NCBI RefSeq assembly: GCF_025421775.1
Contig: NZ_JAOEFX010000011.1
Location: 1 to 64,000 of the forward strand
DNA: 64,000 nucleotides
Source: Paenarthrobacter aurescens
Lineage (GTDB): Bacteria > Actinomycetota > Actinomycetes > Actinomycetales > Micrococcaceae
Direction of reading: 5' to 3'
The translations under genes were made by a program, and so were the position numbers. The notes beneath the pieces are model-generated. The model did no database searches. It was not told where the DNA came from and saw only the letters and a list, made by a program, of their open reading frames with translations. Shown here piece by piece: positions 52,340 to 61,095 of the stretch. How positions within the stretch are numbered: position 1 is the first letter of the stretch; each line of letters starts with the position of its first letter.

Positions 52340-52899
52340 TTGACGGACCCGGACGCCACGTTGGCGCCGATGGTGAACGTGGAAACGCCTTCCTTTTGCC
52401 GTATCGACACGTTTACGGTCTCACCGTCACCGCGGATGAAATCGAGGGAAGTTACATTGCCCACCGCTTCCGGACCGGGGACAAGCTTGAAGCCCTGCGC
52501 CTCCAGTGAGGTCTTGTAGTAGTCCACAACACCTTCCGGCGGGGCTTTCACCGTGCCAACGAGGGCCACTGTGGCCAGGGCAGCGCTCTTGTCGAAGCTG
52601 CTGGAACGGACGGACGTTTTGGGCATCACCGGAATGAGCTGCTCAGGGAACCCCGGAACCAGCGCATTCACCGTCGCCGTCGCACCTGGTGCAGGGGTGG
52701 CCGACTCCGTGGACGCGGTGGTTTCGGGTGCAGACGTGGAGCCGGAAGCGGCGGGGGCCGGTGTTGACGATGTGGAAACATCCGAGGGGGACGGGGCTGC
52801 CGTTCCGCCCGGTGACGGCGTGCATGCCGAGGCCGCCACTGCGACACTTACTGCGAGCAGGGCAAACCCTCGCGATTGAGGAGTTCCAAAGAGCTTCAC
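52336..52899 (-). CDS. Putative lipoprotein
   Basis: A 187-residue secreted lipoprotein: signal peptide with hydrophobic FALLAVSVAVAASAC and lipobox ASAC (Cys ~26), a Ser/Thr/Pro/Ala-rich tether (~27-75) and a small alpha/beta domain (~85-185; VVDYYKTSLEAQGFKLVPG, VNVSIRQKEG). The folded part resembles no family I can name. It is coupled by a 4-base overlap to the prenyl synthase gene downstream. It is divergent from dinB with a ~48-base gap. Confidence 0.82.
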   Translation of the reverse strand: MKLFGTPQSRGFALLAVSVAVAASACTPSPGGTAAPSPSDVSTSSTPAPAASGSTSAPETTASTESATPAPGATATVNALVPGFPEQLIPVMPKTSVRSSSFDKSAALATVALVGTVKAPPEGVVDYYKTSLEAQGFKLVPGPEAVGNVTSLDFIRGDGETVNVSIRQKEGVSTFTIGANVASGSVK

Positions 52900-52947
52900 A
52901 GGGTATCCTTCCGGGGGCTGAGCCTGACTGTGCCTCCAGTTTAGTCA

Positions 52948-54234
52948 GTGGCCGGGCATAGTATTGCCGATGTGAGGCAGGAAGCATTTGGTGGCGCCCC
53001 AGGCGCCGGCCAGGAGTCCGCCCGCAGTGCTGGTGATGCGCTGCGGGAACTGAGGCGAACCAGCATACTTCACGTTGATATGGACGCCTTCTTCGTCTCC
53101 GTCGAGCTCAGAAGCCGTCCCGATCTTCGGGGGAAACCGGTGATTGTGGGGTTCCCCGCGGAGCGGTCCGTGGTGCTGTCTGCTTCATACGAGGCCCGGG
53201 CTACGGGGGTCAAGTCCGCGATGCCGATGTCCATTGCCATGAGGCGTTGTCCCGCCGCGGTGATCATCAATCCCCGGCACGCGGTGTACTACGAGGTCTC
53301 CGCCCAACTTATGCAGATTTTCGCCTCCATAACGGAGCTGGTGGAACCACTGAGCGTTGATGAGGCCTTCCTGGACGTTGGAGGGGCAATCCGCCGGCTT
53401 GGGTCACCTTTGGACATCGGGCACCTCATCCGCCGCAGGGTGCAGTCCGAACTTGGCATCACAGCATCAGTTGGAATCGCAGGCACCAAGTTCGTGGCCA
53501 AGATCGCATCAACCAGGTGTAAACCTGACGGCATCCTGCAGATCGATGCCGAAGACACCATTCCGTATCTGCACAGCCTCCCGGTCAACGCCCTGTGGGG
53601 TGTCGGCGGGAAGACCGGAGAAGTGCTGGCGCGCCTTGGCATCCGCACTGTGGCGGATGTGGCAGCCACTCCCTTGGCGTCTTTGAAGAAAGTCCTCGGT
53701 GCCAGCGGTGAACACGTACACCGGCTATCCATGGGAATCGATCCGCGACCTGTGACCCCCACCCGGCTCGAGAAAAGCATCGGGGCAGAGGAGACGTTCA
53801 CCATCGACACCGGTGACAATGCCCTGCTTCACAGGGAGTTGCTGCGTTTGTCGCACCGAACGGCCTCCCGTTTGCGGAGTGCCGGCATGCTGGCCAGGAC
53901 CGTTGCCCTGAAACTGAGGTACTCGGACTTCTCCACCGTCACGCGCAGCCGGACCGTGCATGCGCCGGTGGACAGTGCGCAGCTGATCTACCAGGTGGCT
54001 GTGCAGCTCCTGGAATCGTTGGGATCCCGGCCCCAGAGCGTGCGGCTGGTGGGTGTGCGGGCAGAGCAATTGGAGCCAGCCGGTCAAACATCCATGCAGC
54101 TGAGCCTGGATCGCCGGGACGACAACTGGCGGGCCGCCGAGCAGGCTTTGGACCGGGTCTCCGAACGTTTCGGGTCCAAAACGCTGCTTCCAGCCCGGCT
54201 TTTGGAACCTGGGAAACCTCCAACAGGCACCTGA
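52948..54234 (+). CDS. dinB: DNA polymerase IV
   Basis: A 428-residue Y-family translesion polymerase. Catalytic residues are D44/D46 in LHVDMDAFFVSVE and D138-E139 in LSVDEAFLD. The steric-gate region FFVSVE and the fingers motif VVLSASYEARATGVKSAMP are present, with a thumb (GVGGKTGEVLARLGIRTVAD) and little finger domain (~270-410). The C-terminus carries no QLxLF-type clamp-binding motif that I can confirm; QLSLD (~395) may serve. GTG 52948 gives a 38-residue extension before the conserved start; GTG 52972 is possible. Confidence 0.93.
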   Translation: MAGHSIADVRQEAFGGAPGAGQESARSAGDALRELRRTSILHVDMDAFFVSVELRSRPDLRGKPVIVGFPAERSVVLSASYEARATGVKSAMPMSIAMRRCPAAVIINPRHAVYYEVSAQLMQIFASITELVEPLSVDEAFLDVGGAIRRLGSPLDIGHLIRRRVQSELGITASVGIAGTKFVAKIASTRCKPDGILQIDAEDTIPYLHSLPVNALWGVGGKTGEVLARLGIRTVADVAATPLASLKKVLGASGEHVHRLSMGIDPRPVTPTRLEKSIGAEETFTIDTGDNALLHRELLRLSHRTASRLRSAGMLARTVALKLRYSDFSTVTRSRTVHAPVDSAQLIYQVAVQLLESLGSRPQSVRLVGVRAEQLEPAGQTSMQLSLDRRDDNWRAAEQALDRVSERFGSKTLLPARLLEPGKPPTGT

Positions 54235-54285
54235 TGCTTGTGAGGTTGGTCCCGCAGGGCTCCGTGCGTCTTTCAGAACGGCGTC

Positions 54286-54334
54286 GGACAAACTATCCTA
54301 TTTATTACAGAGATTTAGATCGTCTGGACAAACT
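54286..54334 (+). repeat. GGACAAACT direct repeat, 40 bp apart, upstream of the DUF3040 gene
   Basis: GGACAAACT occurs at 54286-54294 and 54326-54334, exactly 40 bp apart. A/T-rich sequence (TATCCTATTTATTACAG) stands between. The region 54235-54473 holds no supported gene; a 74-codon frame from 54234 has no ribosome binding site. It is probably the promoter of the following gene. Confidence 0.45.
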
Positions 54335-54473
54335 GTTTCCTGAACAGTCGGCCCTGGGATGCCCGCTGAACCAAGAGGGAATTCCGGGAACGATTTTCTT
54401 AGTCCGATCGTTTTGGGTAACAGACGCACAGGACGCGTTATGTCCCGACGCTGGCTGACTAAAGGAGGTCGCG

Positions 54474-54842
54474 ATGCCCCTCTCGGAGCACGAACAGAAG
54501 CTGCTTGAGCAACTCGAAAAGCAACTTCATGAGGACGATCCGAAGTTCGCCAACACCATGGGTTCGGATCCCATCCGCAGTTGGTCTACCCGGCATGTGA
54601 TCATCGGCGTCTTGGGCGCCATTGCCGGTATCCTCCTTCTGCTTGTCGGGGTCTCGATGCAGGCGATACCGGTAGGTGTCCTCGGCTTCGTTGTCATGGG
54701 TGCTGGAGTCTACTTCGCCACGTTGCGTGGGGCAGCCTTCGGCAAGGCCAATAAGGGAAAGCCCGGAAAGACCAAACCCAAGAGTTCGTTCATGAGCAGT
54801 CTGGAAGAACGCTGGGATGAACGCCGCCGCGACGACTCCTGA
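54474..54842 (+). CDS. DUF3040 membrane protein
   Basis: A 122-residue protein of the DUF3040 family: MPLSEHEQKLLEQLEKQLHEDDPKFANTM start, then two hydrophobic segments (VIIGVLGAIAGILLLLVGVSM and VGVLGFVVMGAGVYFATLR) and a basic cytoplasmic tail (KANKGKPGKTKPK, ERWDERRRDDS). The family lies just before mraZ in many Actinobacteria and its role is unknown. The RBS AAAGGAGGT is near perfect, so expression may be high. A terminator follows. Confidence 0.9.
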   Translation: MPLSEHEQKLLEQLEKQLHEDDPKFANTMGSDPIRSWSTRHVIIGVLGAIAGILLLLVGVSMQAIPVGVLGFVVMGAGVYFATLRGAAFGKANKGKPGKTKPKSSFMSSLEERWDERRRDDS

Positions 54843-54921
54843 TGGTCCGAGCCTGTGACATGGTCAACAGTTGAGGCCATCCTGATTCACCCACGCCCCT
54901 GACATTCTTGAGGGGATAACG

Positions 54922-54944
54922 AAAGACCCGCACTGCGGGTCTTT
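54922..54944 (+). terminator. Terminator after the DUF3040 gene
   Basis: A 10-bp stem (54922-54931 with 54935-54944) with an ACT loop starts with AAA and ends with TTTT, 80 bases after the stop. Confidence 0.85.
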
Positions 54945-55180
54945 TCGCGTTTAAAGGCCAATTTCCAGGGATCCCCTCAACTTCCCACCCCCTGCTCCAC
55001 TTTCCACCACCACGAGCTGATTTCGGCAAGGATTCCATGGCCGGCGGCCGTGATCTTGGGTGCGGTCTGACGTACCCGGACGCGGGGCAGGAATGCCCTC
55101 CACTTCCCGCCTGGCCCGAAAAGCCGCGCGGATTCAGCCCAAGCGAAACTCAAAGTGGTGGAGAAACGCCAGCGATTGCG
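54945..55180. other. Intergenic region upstream of the mraZ promoter
   Basis: No gene is supported. A 72-codon minus-strand frame and an 82-codon frame entering the DUF3040 gene have no homology signs or clear ribosome binding sites. On the minus strand 54981-55013 carries several GTGG/GTGGAG units (reading GTGGTGGTGG then AAAGTGGAG, GGGTGGGAAG) similar to the MraZ boxes further on, but not at a regular 10-bp spacing. Confidence 0.5.
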
Positions 55181-55212
55181 TTGACTGTGGGGCATTGTGG
55201 AGTAAAGTGGAG
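55181..55212 (+). promoter_or_regulatory. dcw cluster promoter with three MraZ boxes
   Basis: GTGGGG (55187-55192), GTGGAG (55197-55202) and GTGGAG (55207-55212) recur at an exact 10-bp period, so all face the same side of the helix. MraZ of other bacteria binds three or four TGGGA-like repeats separated by about 5 bases, which matches. A promoter TTGACT (55181-55186)-16-TAAAGT (55203-55208) overlaps the boxes, so bound MraZ would block it. Autorepression is inferred. Confidence 0.75.
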
Positions 55213-55277
55213 CGCATAAGAGGGTAGTGGCAGTGTTGGGAATGAGCGGGCACCTTGAGTGAGGGGCGGTGGGGCCA

Positions 55278-55709
55278 GTGTTTCTGGGTACTCACTCGCC
55301 GCGTCTCGATGAAAAGGGCCGGATCATTCTTCCCGCAAAGTTCCGCGAGGAGCTTGCTGAGGGGCTGGTCCTCACCAGGGGCCAGGAGCGCTGCATCTAC
55401 GTTTTCAGCCAGAAGGAATTCGAACGTATCCACGAATCGATGCGGGAGGCACCACTGTCTTCCAAACAGGCTCGTGACTACATCCGGGTCTTCCTGTCCG
55501 GAGCCTCTGATGAAGTACCTGACAAGCAGGGGCGCGTGACGATTCCGCCGGCGCTCCGTTCGTACGCCGGCCTTGGCCGGGAACTGGCGGTGATCGGCGC
55601 CGGGACCCGGGCGGAGATCTGGGATGCCGACGCTTGGAACGAGTACCTCAACGAGAAGGAAGCCGCCTTCTCGGAAACGGATGACGACAACCTGCCCGGG
55701 TTCATCTAA
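55278..55709 (+). CDS. mraZ: Transcriptional regulator MraZ
   Basis: A 143-residue protein with two AbrB-like swapped-hairpin repeats, each with the DxxGR signature: [17 protein letters not shown] (~9) and [19 protein letters not shown] (~85). It forms a ring-shaped oligomer that represses the dcw cluster. GTG 55278 gives the usual [11 protein letters not shown] start; the GTG at 55269 adds three residues. Its promoter carries three regularly spaced GTGG boxes. The acidic tail ends DDDNLPGFI. Confidence 0.95.
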   Translation: MFLGTHSPRLDEKGRIILPAKFREELAEGLVLTRGQERCIYVFSQKEFERIHESMREAPLSSKQARDYIRVFLSGASDEVPDKQGRVTIPPALRSYAGLGRELAVIGAGTRAEIWDADAWNEYLNEKEAAFSETDDDNLPGFI

Positions 55710-55874
55710 CCGGTCGGGGCACTGCAGTACCGCTTCTTGAATGGGATCTCCAGCCGCCCATCGAACAGTCTTCCTGGCTCACCTTCCCCTGAGCCAGGCC
55801 GGCGGAACGATAGGCGCGGATGGGGATCCGATTCAAGAAACACAACGCAAGCGATTGAGGAAAGAGGAGGCAGC

Positions 55875-56873
55875 GTGGAAGAGCAGGACGCGGCAAAGCC
55901 CACATCGGAGCGCCACGTACCCGTCCTCAAAGACCGCTGCATCAACCTGCTTGCTCCCGGCTTCGAAGCGGCCAGGAAGCGCGGTGGGACTCCCGTAGCC
56001 ATCGACGCAACCCTTGGTATGGGCGGTCACTCGGAAGCCATGTTGCAGCGCTTCCCCGACCTTCACCTCGTAGGCATAGACCGCGATGAGGAAGCCCTCG
56101 CCTTGGCGGGCGCCCGCTTGGAGCCCTTTTCCGACCGGACGGACCTGGTTCACGCGGTCTACGACGAGATCGAAGACGTTCTTGCAGACCTGGGGATACC
56201 CGAGGTCCATGGCATCCTGATGGACCTTGGTGTGTCGTCGCTGCAATTGGACGAACGCGAACGTGGGTTCGCCTACTCCTATGACGCTCCGCTGGATATG
56301 CGCATGGACACCAGCCGCGGGCAGACCGCGGCTGATGTGGTCAACCGCTACAGCGAAGACGAACTGGTGCGGATTATCCGTAAATGGGGCGAAGAAAAGT
56401 TCGCCGGACGGATCGCCAACCGGATCGTGAACGCCAGGGCTGAAAAGCCCTTCGCCACCACGGGGGAACTGGTGGAGCAGATCCGCAGTGTTGTCCCTGC
56501 CGCGGCAGCGAAGAGCGGTGGACACCCTGCCAAGCGGACGTTCCAGGCATTGCGGATTGAGGTCAACGAGGAACTCGACGTCCTGGAACGGGCAGTTCCG
56601 GCAGCCGTGGCCGCTACCGCCATGGGTGGGCGGATCGTGGTGATGTCCTACCACTCGCTGGAGGACAAGATCGTCAAGTCGGTTTTCCAGGCCGGATCCA
56701 AATCCTCGGCGCCCCTGGGCTTCCCCGTGGAGCTCGAAGAGCATAAACCCGAATTGAAGACCATCACCAAGGGCACCGAAGTGCCTACGGCAGCAGAAAT
56801 CGCTGAAAACCCCCGCGCGGCGTCCGCCCGATTGAGGGCTGTGGAGCGCATCAAACCAAGGAGAGAAGCATGA
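55875..56873 (+). CDS. rsmH: 16S rRNA (cytosine-1402-N4)-methyltransferase RsmH
   Basis: A 332-residue SAM-dependent methyltransferase. [13 protein letters not shown] start, SAM motif [47 protein letters not shown] and [13 protein letters not shown] are all family hallmarks. GTG 55875 has AAGAGGAGG upstream; the frame reaching back to 55737 is rejected. Its end overlaps ftsL (ATGA). The gap from mraZ (165 bases) may hold a second promoter. Confidence 0.96.
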   Translation: MEEQDAAKPTSERHVPVLKDRCINLLAPGFEAARKRGGTPVAIDATLGMGGHSEAMLQRFPDLHLVGIDRDEEALALAGARLEPFSDRTDLVHAVYDEIEDVLADLGIPEVHGILMDLGVSSLQLDERERGFAYSYDAPLDMRMDTSRGQTAADVVNRYSEDELVRIIRKWGEEKFAGRIANRIVNARAEKPFATTGELVEQIRSVVPAAAAKSGGHPAKRTFQALRIEVNEELDVLERAVPAAVAATAMGGRIVVMSYHSLEDKIVKSVFQAGSKSSAPLGFPVELEEHKPELKTITKGTEVPTAAEIAENPRAASARLRAVERIKPRREA

Positions 56874-57517
56874 GCAACGCCGCAGCGAAGACACTTCCCT
56901 CCGTGGTGGGCAATACAGCCCGTGCGCTCCCTGTTCCCGCCGGTAAGCCGGGACCAGGACGTAAGGCGCGGACCCCGCTTTCCATTGTGCGCAGCGCGCC
57001 CAAACGACGGACTCCTTTCGTTGTCCTGTGCTTCGTGGCGATGGCGGCTGCCCTCCTGACCGTTCTTGTGTTGAATATTTCGGTTTCCACTGCCCAGTAC
57101 CAGTTGGTGCAGCTGAAAGCTGAGGCTGCCACCTTGAACAAGGAAAACCAGGACCTGACACAGAGGAAGCAGAACTTCGAAGCTCCCCAGAATCTGGCAG
57201 CGAAGGCTGCAGAATTGGGAATGGTTTCTTCCACTGTCAAAGGACAGATTGATCTGAACACCATGACCGTCACCGGAAAAGCAACGCCTGCTGTCAAGGG
57301 AGACACTCCCGCGGCCCAGCTGGCCCCTCCGGCGGTGGCCGGCATGCTGGATGTGGTTCCGTCGGTGACTACCAAGGATCCGTTGGAGAATCTCAAGCCA
57401 GTCACCCCTGAGGCGCCGGTCACGCCAGCGGCTCCGGTCTCACCGGCAGCGGCACCGCCGGTGGATCTAAATGGGGGATCAGTCCCGGCCCCCCAGCAAA
57501 AGGCACCCGGGCAGTAG
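56870..57517 (+). CDS. ftsL: Cell division protein FtsL
   Basis: A 215-residue bitopic membrane protein, called by position between rsmH and ftsI plus architecture: basic cytoplasmic N-terminus (~1-47), one transmembrane helix ([21 protein letters not shown]), then a leucine-zipper-like coiled coil ([24 protein letters not shown]). The C-terminal ~90 residues are Pro/Ala/Val-rich and likely disordered, longer than in E. coli FtsL. It recruits FtsI and FtsW together with FtsB. Confidence 0.9.
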   Translation: MSNAAAKTLPSVVGNTARALPVPAGKPGPGRKARTPLSIVRSAPKRRTPFVVLCFVAMAAALLTVLVLNISVSTAQYQLVQLKAEAATLNKENQDLTQRKQNFEAPQNLAAKAAELGMVSSTVKGQIDLNTMTVTGKATPAVKGDTPAAQLAPPAVAGMLDVVPSVTTKDPLENLKPVTPEAPVTPAAPVSPAAAPPVDLNGGSVPAPQQKAPGQ

Positions 57518-57559
57518 TCCATCAGTCCACTGAAGCTAGGCCAGCAGCAAGGAATCAAC

Positions 57560-59356
57560 GTGGCTCAGAACCCCGGCACATCGAAAAAAACGAAGACGCC
57601 GGCGGCAAGAAAGCGGTTGCGGGTTGGTCTTGGCATCATGCTGACCCTGCTGCTGGTGGTGGGCGGCAAGCTCTTCATGGTCCAGGGCCTTGACATGGGC
57701 GGTATGGCCGAAGCCGCGTTGGCGAACCGGCTCACCCCGCAGGTGCTGCCGGCCGAACGCGGGCAGATTGTGGATGCGAACGGCACGGTCCTGGCCAGCA
57801 GCGTAATTCGCTACAACCTGGTGGTGGACCAGGTGCTGAACACCAACACAGCCAGCTTCAAGCGGTACAACGAGAAGACCGAAGAAGTCGAGACGATCAC
57901 CAGGGACCAGGGAATATCGGAGCTCGCCACCCTGCTGGGCTCTGATGTGGAAAAGATCCGCGAGGCACTGACCGGAGACAAGAAGTACTTCGTGGTTGCC
58001 AAGGACATCAAGCCTGAGCTTGAGGACCGGATCTCCAAGCTGAACATCCCGGGAGTCGTTCCTGAAGGTGTCAGCAAGCGGGTTTACCCCAACGGCAGTG
58101 TGGCCGGTGGGGTGGTGGGCTTCCTCCAGGACGGGACCACCGGGCAAGCCGGCATCGAGCAAACCCAGGACGAGATCCTCCGTGGCGTTGAGGGTAAGCG
58201 CGTCTTCGAGATTGGTGCTGATGGCCTGAGGATTCCGGTGGCCACTGATGAACTGACTCCGGCCGTGGACGGCAGCGACGTCAAGCTGACTATCAACACG
58301 GACATCCAGTATTTCGCGCAGCAGGCCATCCAAAGCCAAGTGAACAAGATGAATGCCGAATGGGGCTCCATCATCGTGATGGACGCCAAGACCGGCAATC
58401 TGATCGCCTTGGCGGACACCAACGCCCCGGATCCCAATGACCCCGGGAAAGTGGACGCCAAGGACCGCGGCGTGCGTTCAGTGACGGCTGCCTACGAGCC
58501 CGGCTCCGTGCAGAAGATGATTACTGCTGCAGCTGCGATCGAAGAAGGTAAGTCCTTCCCCCTGGATCACTTCACCATTCCGTCGTCCTACACCATTGAC
58601 GGCCAAACCTTCACTGATGCTTTCGAGCACGGCACTGAGGAACGGACGCTGGCAGGCATCCTGGGCTGGTCCATGAACACCGGCACTGTCATGGTCGGCA
58701 GCCGGCTGAGCAAGGAGCAACGGTACGACTGGCTGAAGAAATTCGGCATTGGTGAACAGACCGACATCGGTCTGCCCGCCGAGGCTACCGGCATCCTGGC
58801 CAAGCCCGATCAGTGGGACGAACGCCAGCAATACACGGTGCTCTTCGGGCAGGGCGTTTCCCAGTCGACTCTGCAGACAGTCCGCGCCTTCCAAAGCATC
58901 GCCAATAACGGCGTCATGCTTCAGCCCAGGCTCATCGACAGCTACATCACTCCCGAGGGCGAGGAACAGAAGGTTGCGGCCAAGGATTCCCGCCAAGTGG
59001 TGTCCAAGGAAACAGCACAGCAGGTCCGGGACATCCTTGAGAGCGCTGTGACCGAGGGGCAGATCAAGGACGCTGCAATCGACGGCTACCGGGTCGGTGC
59101 GAAAACTGGAACATCCCAGGCGCCCCGCGAGGACGGTCTTCCCGGATTCGACGGGTACACAGCGTCCATGGTGGGAATGGCACCCATGGACGACCCCCGT
59201 TTCATCGTCGAGGTGGTCCTGCAACGACCCAAGGGAAACATCTACGGACTCACCAACGGGCCCGTGTTCCGTTCGGTGATGGCGCAAGTGCTGCGGACCT
59301 ACAACGTGGCGCCGTCCACGGGAACTCCCGCGCGGTTGCCCCAGTTCGTCAAGTAA
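57560..59356 (+). CDS. ftsI: Septal peptidoglycan transpeptidase FtsI (PBP3)
   Basis: A 598-residue class B penicillin-binding protein. N-terminal membrane anchor (LGIMLTLLLVVGGKLFMVQGL), dimerisation/pedestal domain with RGQIVDANGTVLA, and transpeptidase domain with the active-site S316 in SVQK (316-319), SMN (371-373) and KTG (515-517). The order ftsL-ftsI-murE is the standard dcw order; a 42-base gap separates it from ftsL. GTG start with AGCAAGGAATC upstream. Confidence 0.96.
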   Translation: MAQNPGTSKKTKTPAARKRLRVGLGIMLTLLLVVGGKLFMVQGLDMGGMAEAALANRLTPQVLPAERGQIVDANGTVLASSVIRYNLVVDQVLNTNTASFKRYNEKTEEVETITRDQGISELATLLGSDVEKIREALTGDKKYFVVAKDIKPELEDRISKLNIPGVVPEGVSKRVYPNGSVAGGVVGFLQDGTTGQAGIEQTQDEILRGVEGKRVFEIGADGLRIPVATDELTPAVDGSDVKLTINTDIQYFAQQAIQSQVNKMNAEWGSIIVMDAKTGNLIALADTNAPDPNDPGKVDAKDRGVRSVTAAYEPGSVQKMITAAAAIEEGKSFPLDHFTIPSSYTIDGQTFTDAFEHGTEERTLAGILGWSMNTGTVMVGSRLSKEQRYDWLKKFGIGEQTDIGLPAEATGILAKPDQWDERQQYTVLFGQGVSQSTLQTVRAFQSIANNGVMLQPRLIDSYITPEGEEQKVAAKDSRQVVSKETAQQVRDILESAVTEGQIKDAAIDGYRVGAKTGTSQAPREDGLPGFDGYTASMVGMAPMDDPRFIVEVVLQRPKGNIYGLTNGPVFRSVMAQVLRTYNVAPSTGTPARLPQFVK

Positions 59357-59457
59357 GCTTCTTGGGCGTCTGTTCGGCCAAAAATCGATCAACCACTAAC
59401 GGCCCGGGCGCCGCTGGCCCCAGGCCGGTCGTTCCACGAGCACCAACGGAGAACCAC

Positions 59458-61089
59458 GTGTCAGAGCACAATGAGGCAGCTAACAGCGCCACAACGCCGG
59501 ATACCGGCCGGTCCGTCTTCCGCCCCGGGTCCGTGGCTGCGGTGCCCTTGGCCACCATTGCGGAGGCGCTGGGTATTTCCGCTCCCGAGGGCAGCCACGA
59601 CGGGGGAGTGACAGGCATAACGCTCAACTCCAGGGCAGTCGAAGCCGGCGACCTTTACATGGCCTTGCCGGGCGCATCCCGCCACGGTGCCGACTTCGTG
59701 CCCCAGGCGGTTGCTGCCGGTGCTGTGGCTGTTGTCACCGACGACGCCGGGGCGCGCCAGCTTGCGTTGGCCGGCGAGCAGCCGGTTCCGGTGCTCGTCG
59801 TCGAGGAGCCGCGCACCGCCGTCGGGCCTCTGGCTGCACTGATCTACCGCAGCCAGCCTGCGGAAGGTGGGTTCCCGTCGCTGTATGGAGTCACCGGCAC
59901 CAACGGAAAAACCACCACAACGTACTTCATCAACTCGCTGTTGCGCGCCCTCGGCAAGAAGCCCGGCTTGATTGGGACCATTGAGATCGTGGCAGGCGGC
60001 GATCCTATCCCGAGCCTCCTGACCACTCCGGAGTCCACAGACGTCCATGCGCTGTTGGCGTTGATGCGCGAGCGGGGCCTGGAGGCCGCGTCCATGGAAG
60101 TTTCGTCCCACGCGATCTCTTACCACCGCGTGGACGGTGTGATGTTCGACGTCGCTGGCTTTACCAACCTCACCCAGGACCACCTGGACCTGCACGGCAG
60201 TATGGAAGAGTACTTCAGGACCAAGGCAGATCTCTTCACCGCCAAGAGGACCCGGCACGCCGTCGTAACTGTTGACGACGACTGGGGGCGCAAGCTGGTT
60301 GAGTTGGCAGATGTCCCGGTCACGACACTCTCGGCGAAGCACACGGACGCTGACTGGCACGTAGCGGCAACCACTGCCCGCGGACTCGGCTCGGACTTCG
60401 AACTCAGGCACGCTGACGGACGGACTCTCCGCGTCCACACGGGCCTGCCCGGAGACTTCAACGTGGCAAATGCCGCCCTGGCCACCATCATGGTCCTGGC
60501 GTCAGGAGTTGATGGGAAAACCCTCCAAGCGGCCCTGGACGCCCATGATCCGTTCACCGTCGCTGTACCCGGGCGCATGCAGCTCGTCTCAACAGAACCT
60601 GCCGCCGTTGTTGATTTTGCCCACAATCCCGATGCCTTGGCCCGTGCTTTGGAGGCCGTACGTTCGCCCCAGGACGGGTCGCGGGTCATCGTGGTCTTCG
60701 GCGCAACGGGACAGCGTGACCAAGGCAAACGGCCCACCATGGGTGCCATTGCCGCGCGCCTGGCCGACGTCGTCATCGTCAGCGATGACGACCCCCATGA
60801 CGAAGATGCCGCTGCCATTCGCGCCGAAGTCCTGCAGGGCGCCCATGCAGCCCGCGAATCGGAAGGGCTCGGCGGCGAAATTATTGAGTCGTATCCGCGG
60901 GATGCTGCGATCCGGCTGGCCGTTGAGATGGCGACCATCAAGGACACCATCCTCATCGCCGGACGCGGCCACGAGGTGTGGCAAGAGGTCAAGGGGGTAA
61001 ACCTCGCCCTTGATGACAGGGTGGAATTGCGTGCCGCCTTGACATCCAAGGGATTCAGCGTTTCAACGGACCAGCGGATAGAGTCCTAA
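59458..61089 (+). CDS. murE: UDP-N-acetylmuramoyl-tripeptide synthetase MurE, likely L-lysine-adding
   Basis: A 543-residue Mur ligase adding residue 3 of the stem peptide. ATP-binding loop is GTNGKTTTTYFI (~142), UDP-MurNAc/catalytic region NLTQDHLDLHGSMEEYF, and the carboxyl-terminal domain contains the amino-acid specificity motif D444-D445-P446-H447. Diaminopimelate ligases have DNPR there; loss of the Arg suggests L-lysine as in Arthrobacter-type walls. GTG 59458 follows AACGGAGAACCAC. The N-terminal ~20 residues are an extra low-complexity stretch. Confidence 0.94.
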   Translation: MSEHNEAANSATTPDTGRSVFRPGSVAAVPLATIAEALGISAPEGSHDGGVTGITLNSRAVEAGDLYMALPGASRHGADFVPQAVAAGAVAVVTDDAGARQLALAGEQPVPVLVVEEPRTAVGPLAALIYRSQPAEGGFPSLYGVTGTNGKTTTTYFINSLLRALGKKPGLIGTIEIVAGGDPIPSLLTTPESTDVHALLALMRERGLEAASMEVSSHAISYHRVDGVMFDVAGFTNLTQDHLDLHGSMEEYFRTKADLFTAKRTRHAVVTVDDDWGRKLVELADVPVTTLSAKHTDADWHVAATTARGLGSDFELRHADGRTLRVHTGLPGDFNVANAALATIMVLASGVDGKTLQAALDAHDPFTVAVPGRMQLVSTEPAAVVDFAHNPDALARALEAVRSPQDGSRVIVVFGATGQRDQGKRPTMGAIAARLADVVIVSDDDPHDEDAAAIRAEVLQGAHAARESEGLGGEIIESYPRDAAIRLAVEMATIKDTILIAGRGHEVWQEVKGVNLALDDRVELRAALTSKGFSVSTDQRIES

Positions 61090-61095
61090 ACCGAG

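Noticed and set aside
54234-54458. 74-codon plus-strand frame after dinB
   Set aside because: No ribosome binding site, odd composition and A/T-rich DNA; more likely the promoter region of the DUF3040 gene.
54977-55195. 72-codon minus-strand frame upstream of mraZ
   Set aside because: It runs across the GTGG clusters and into the mraZ promoter, with no Shine-Dalgarno or homology signs.
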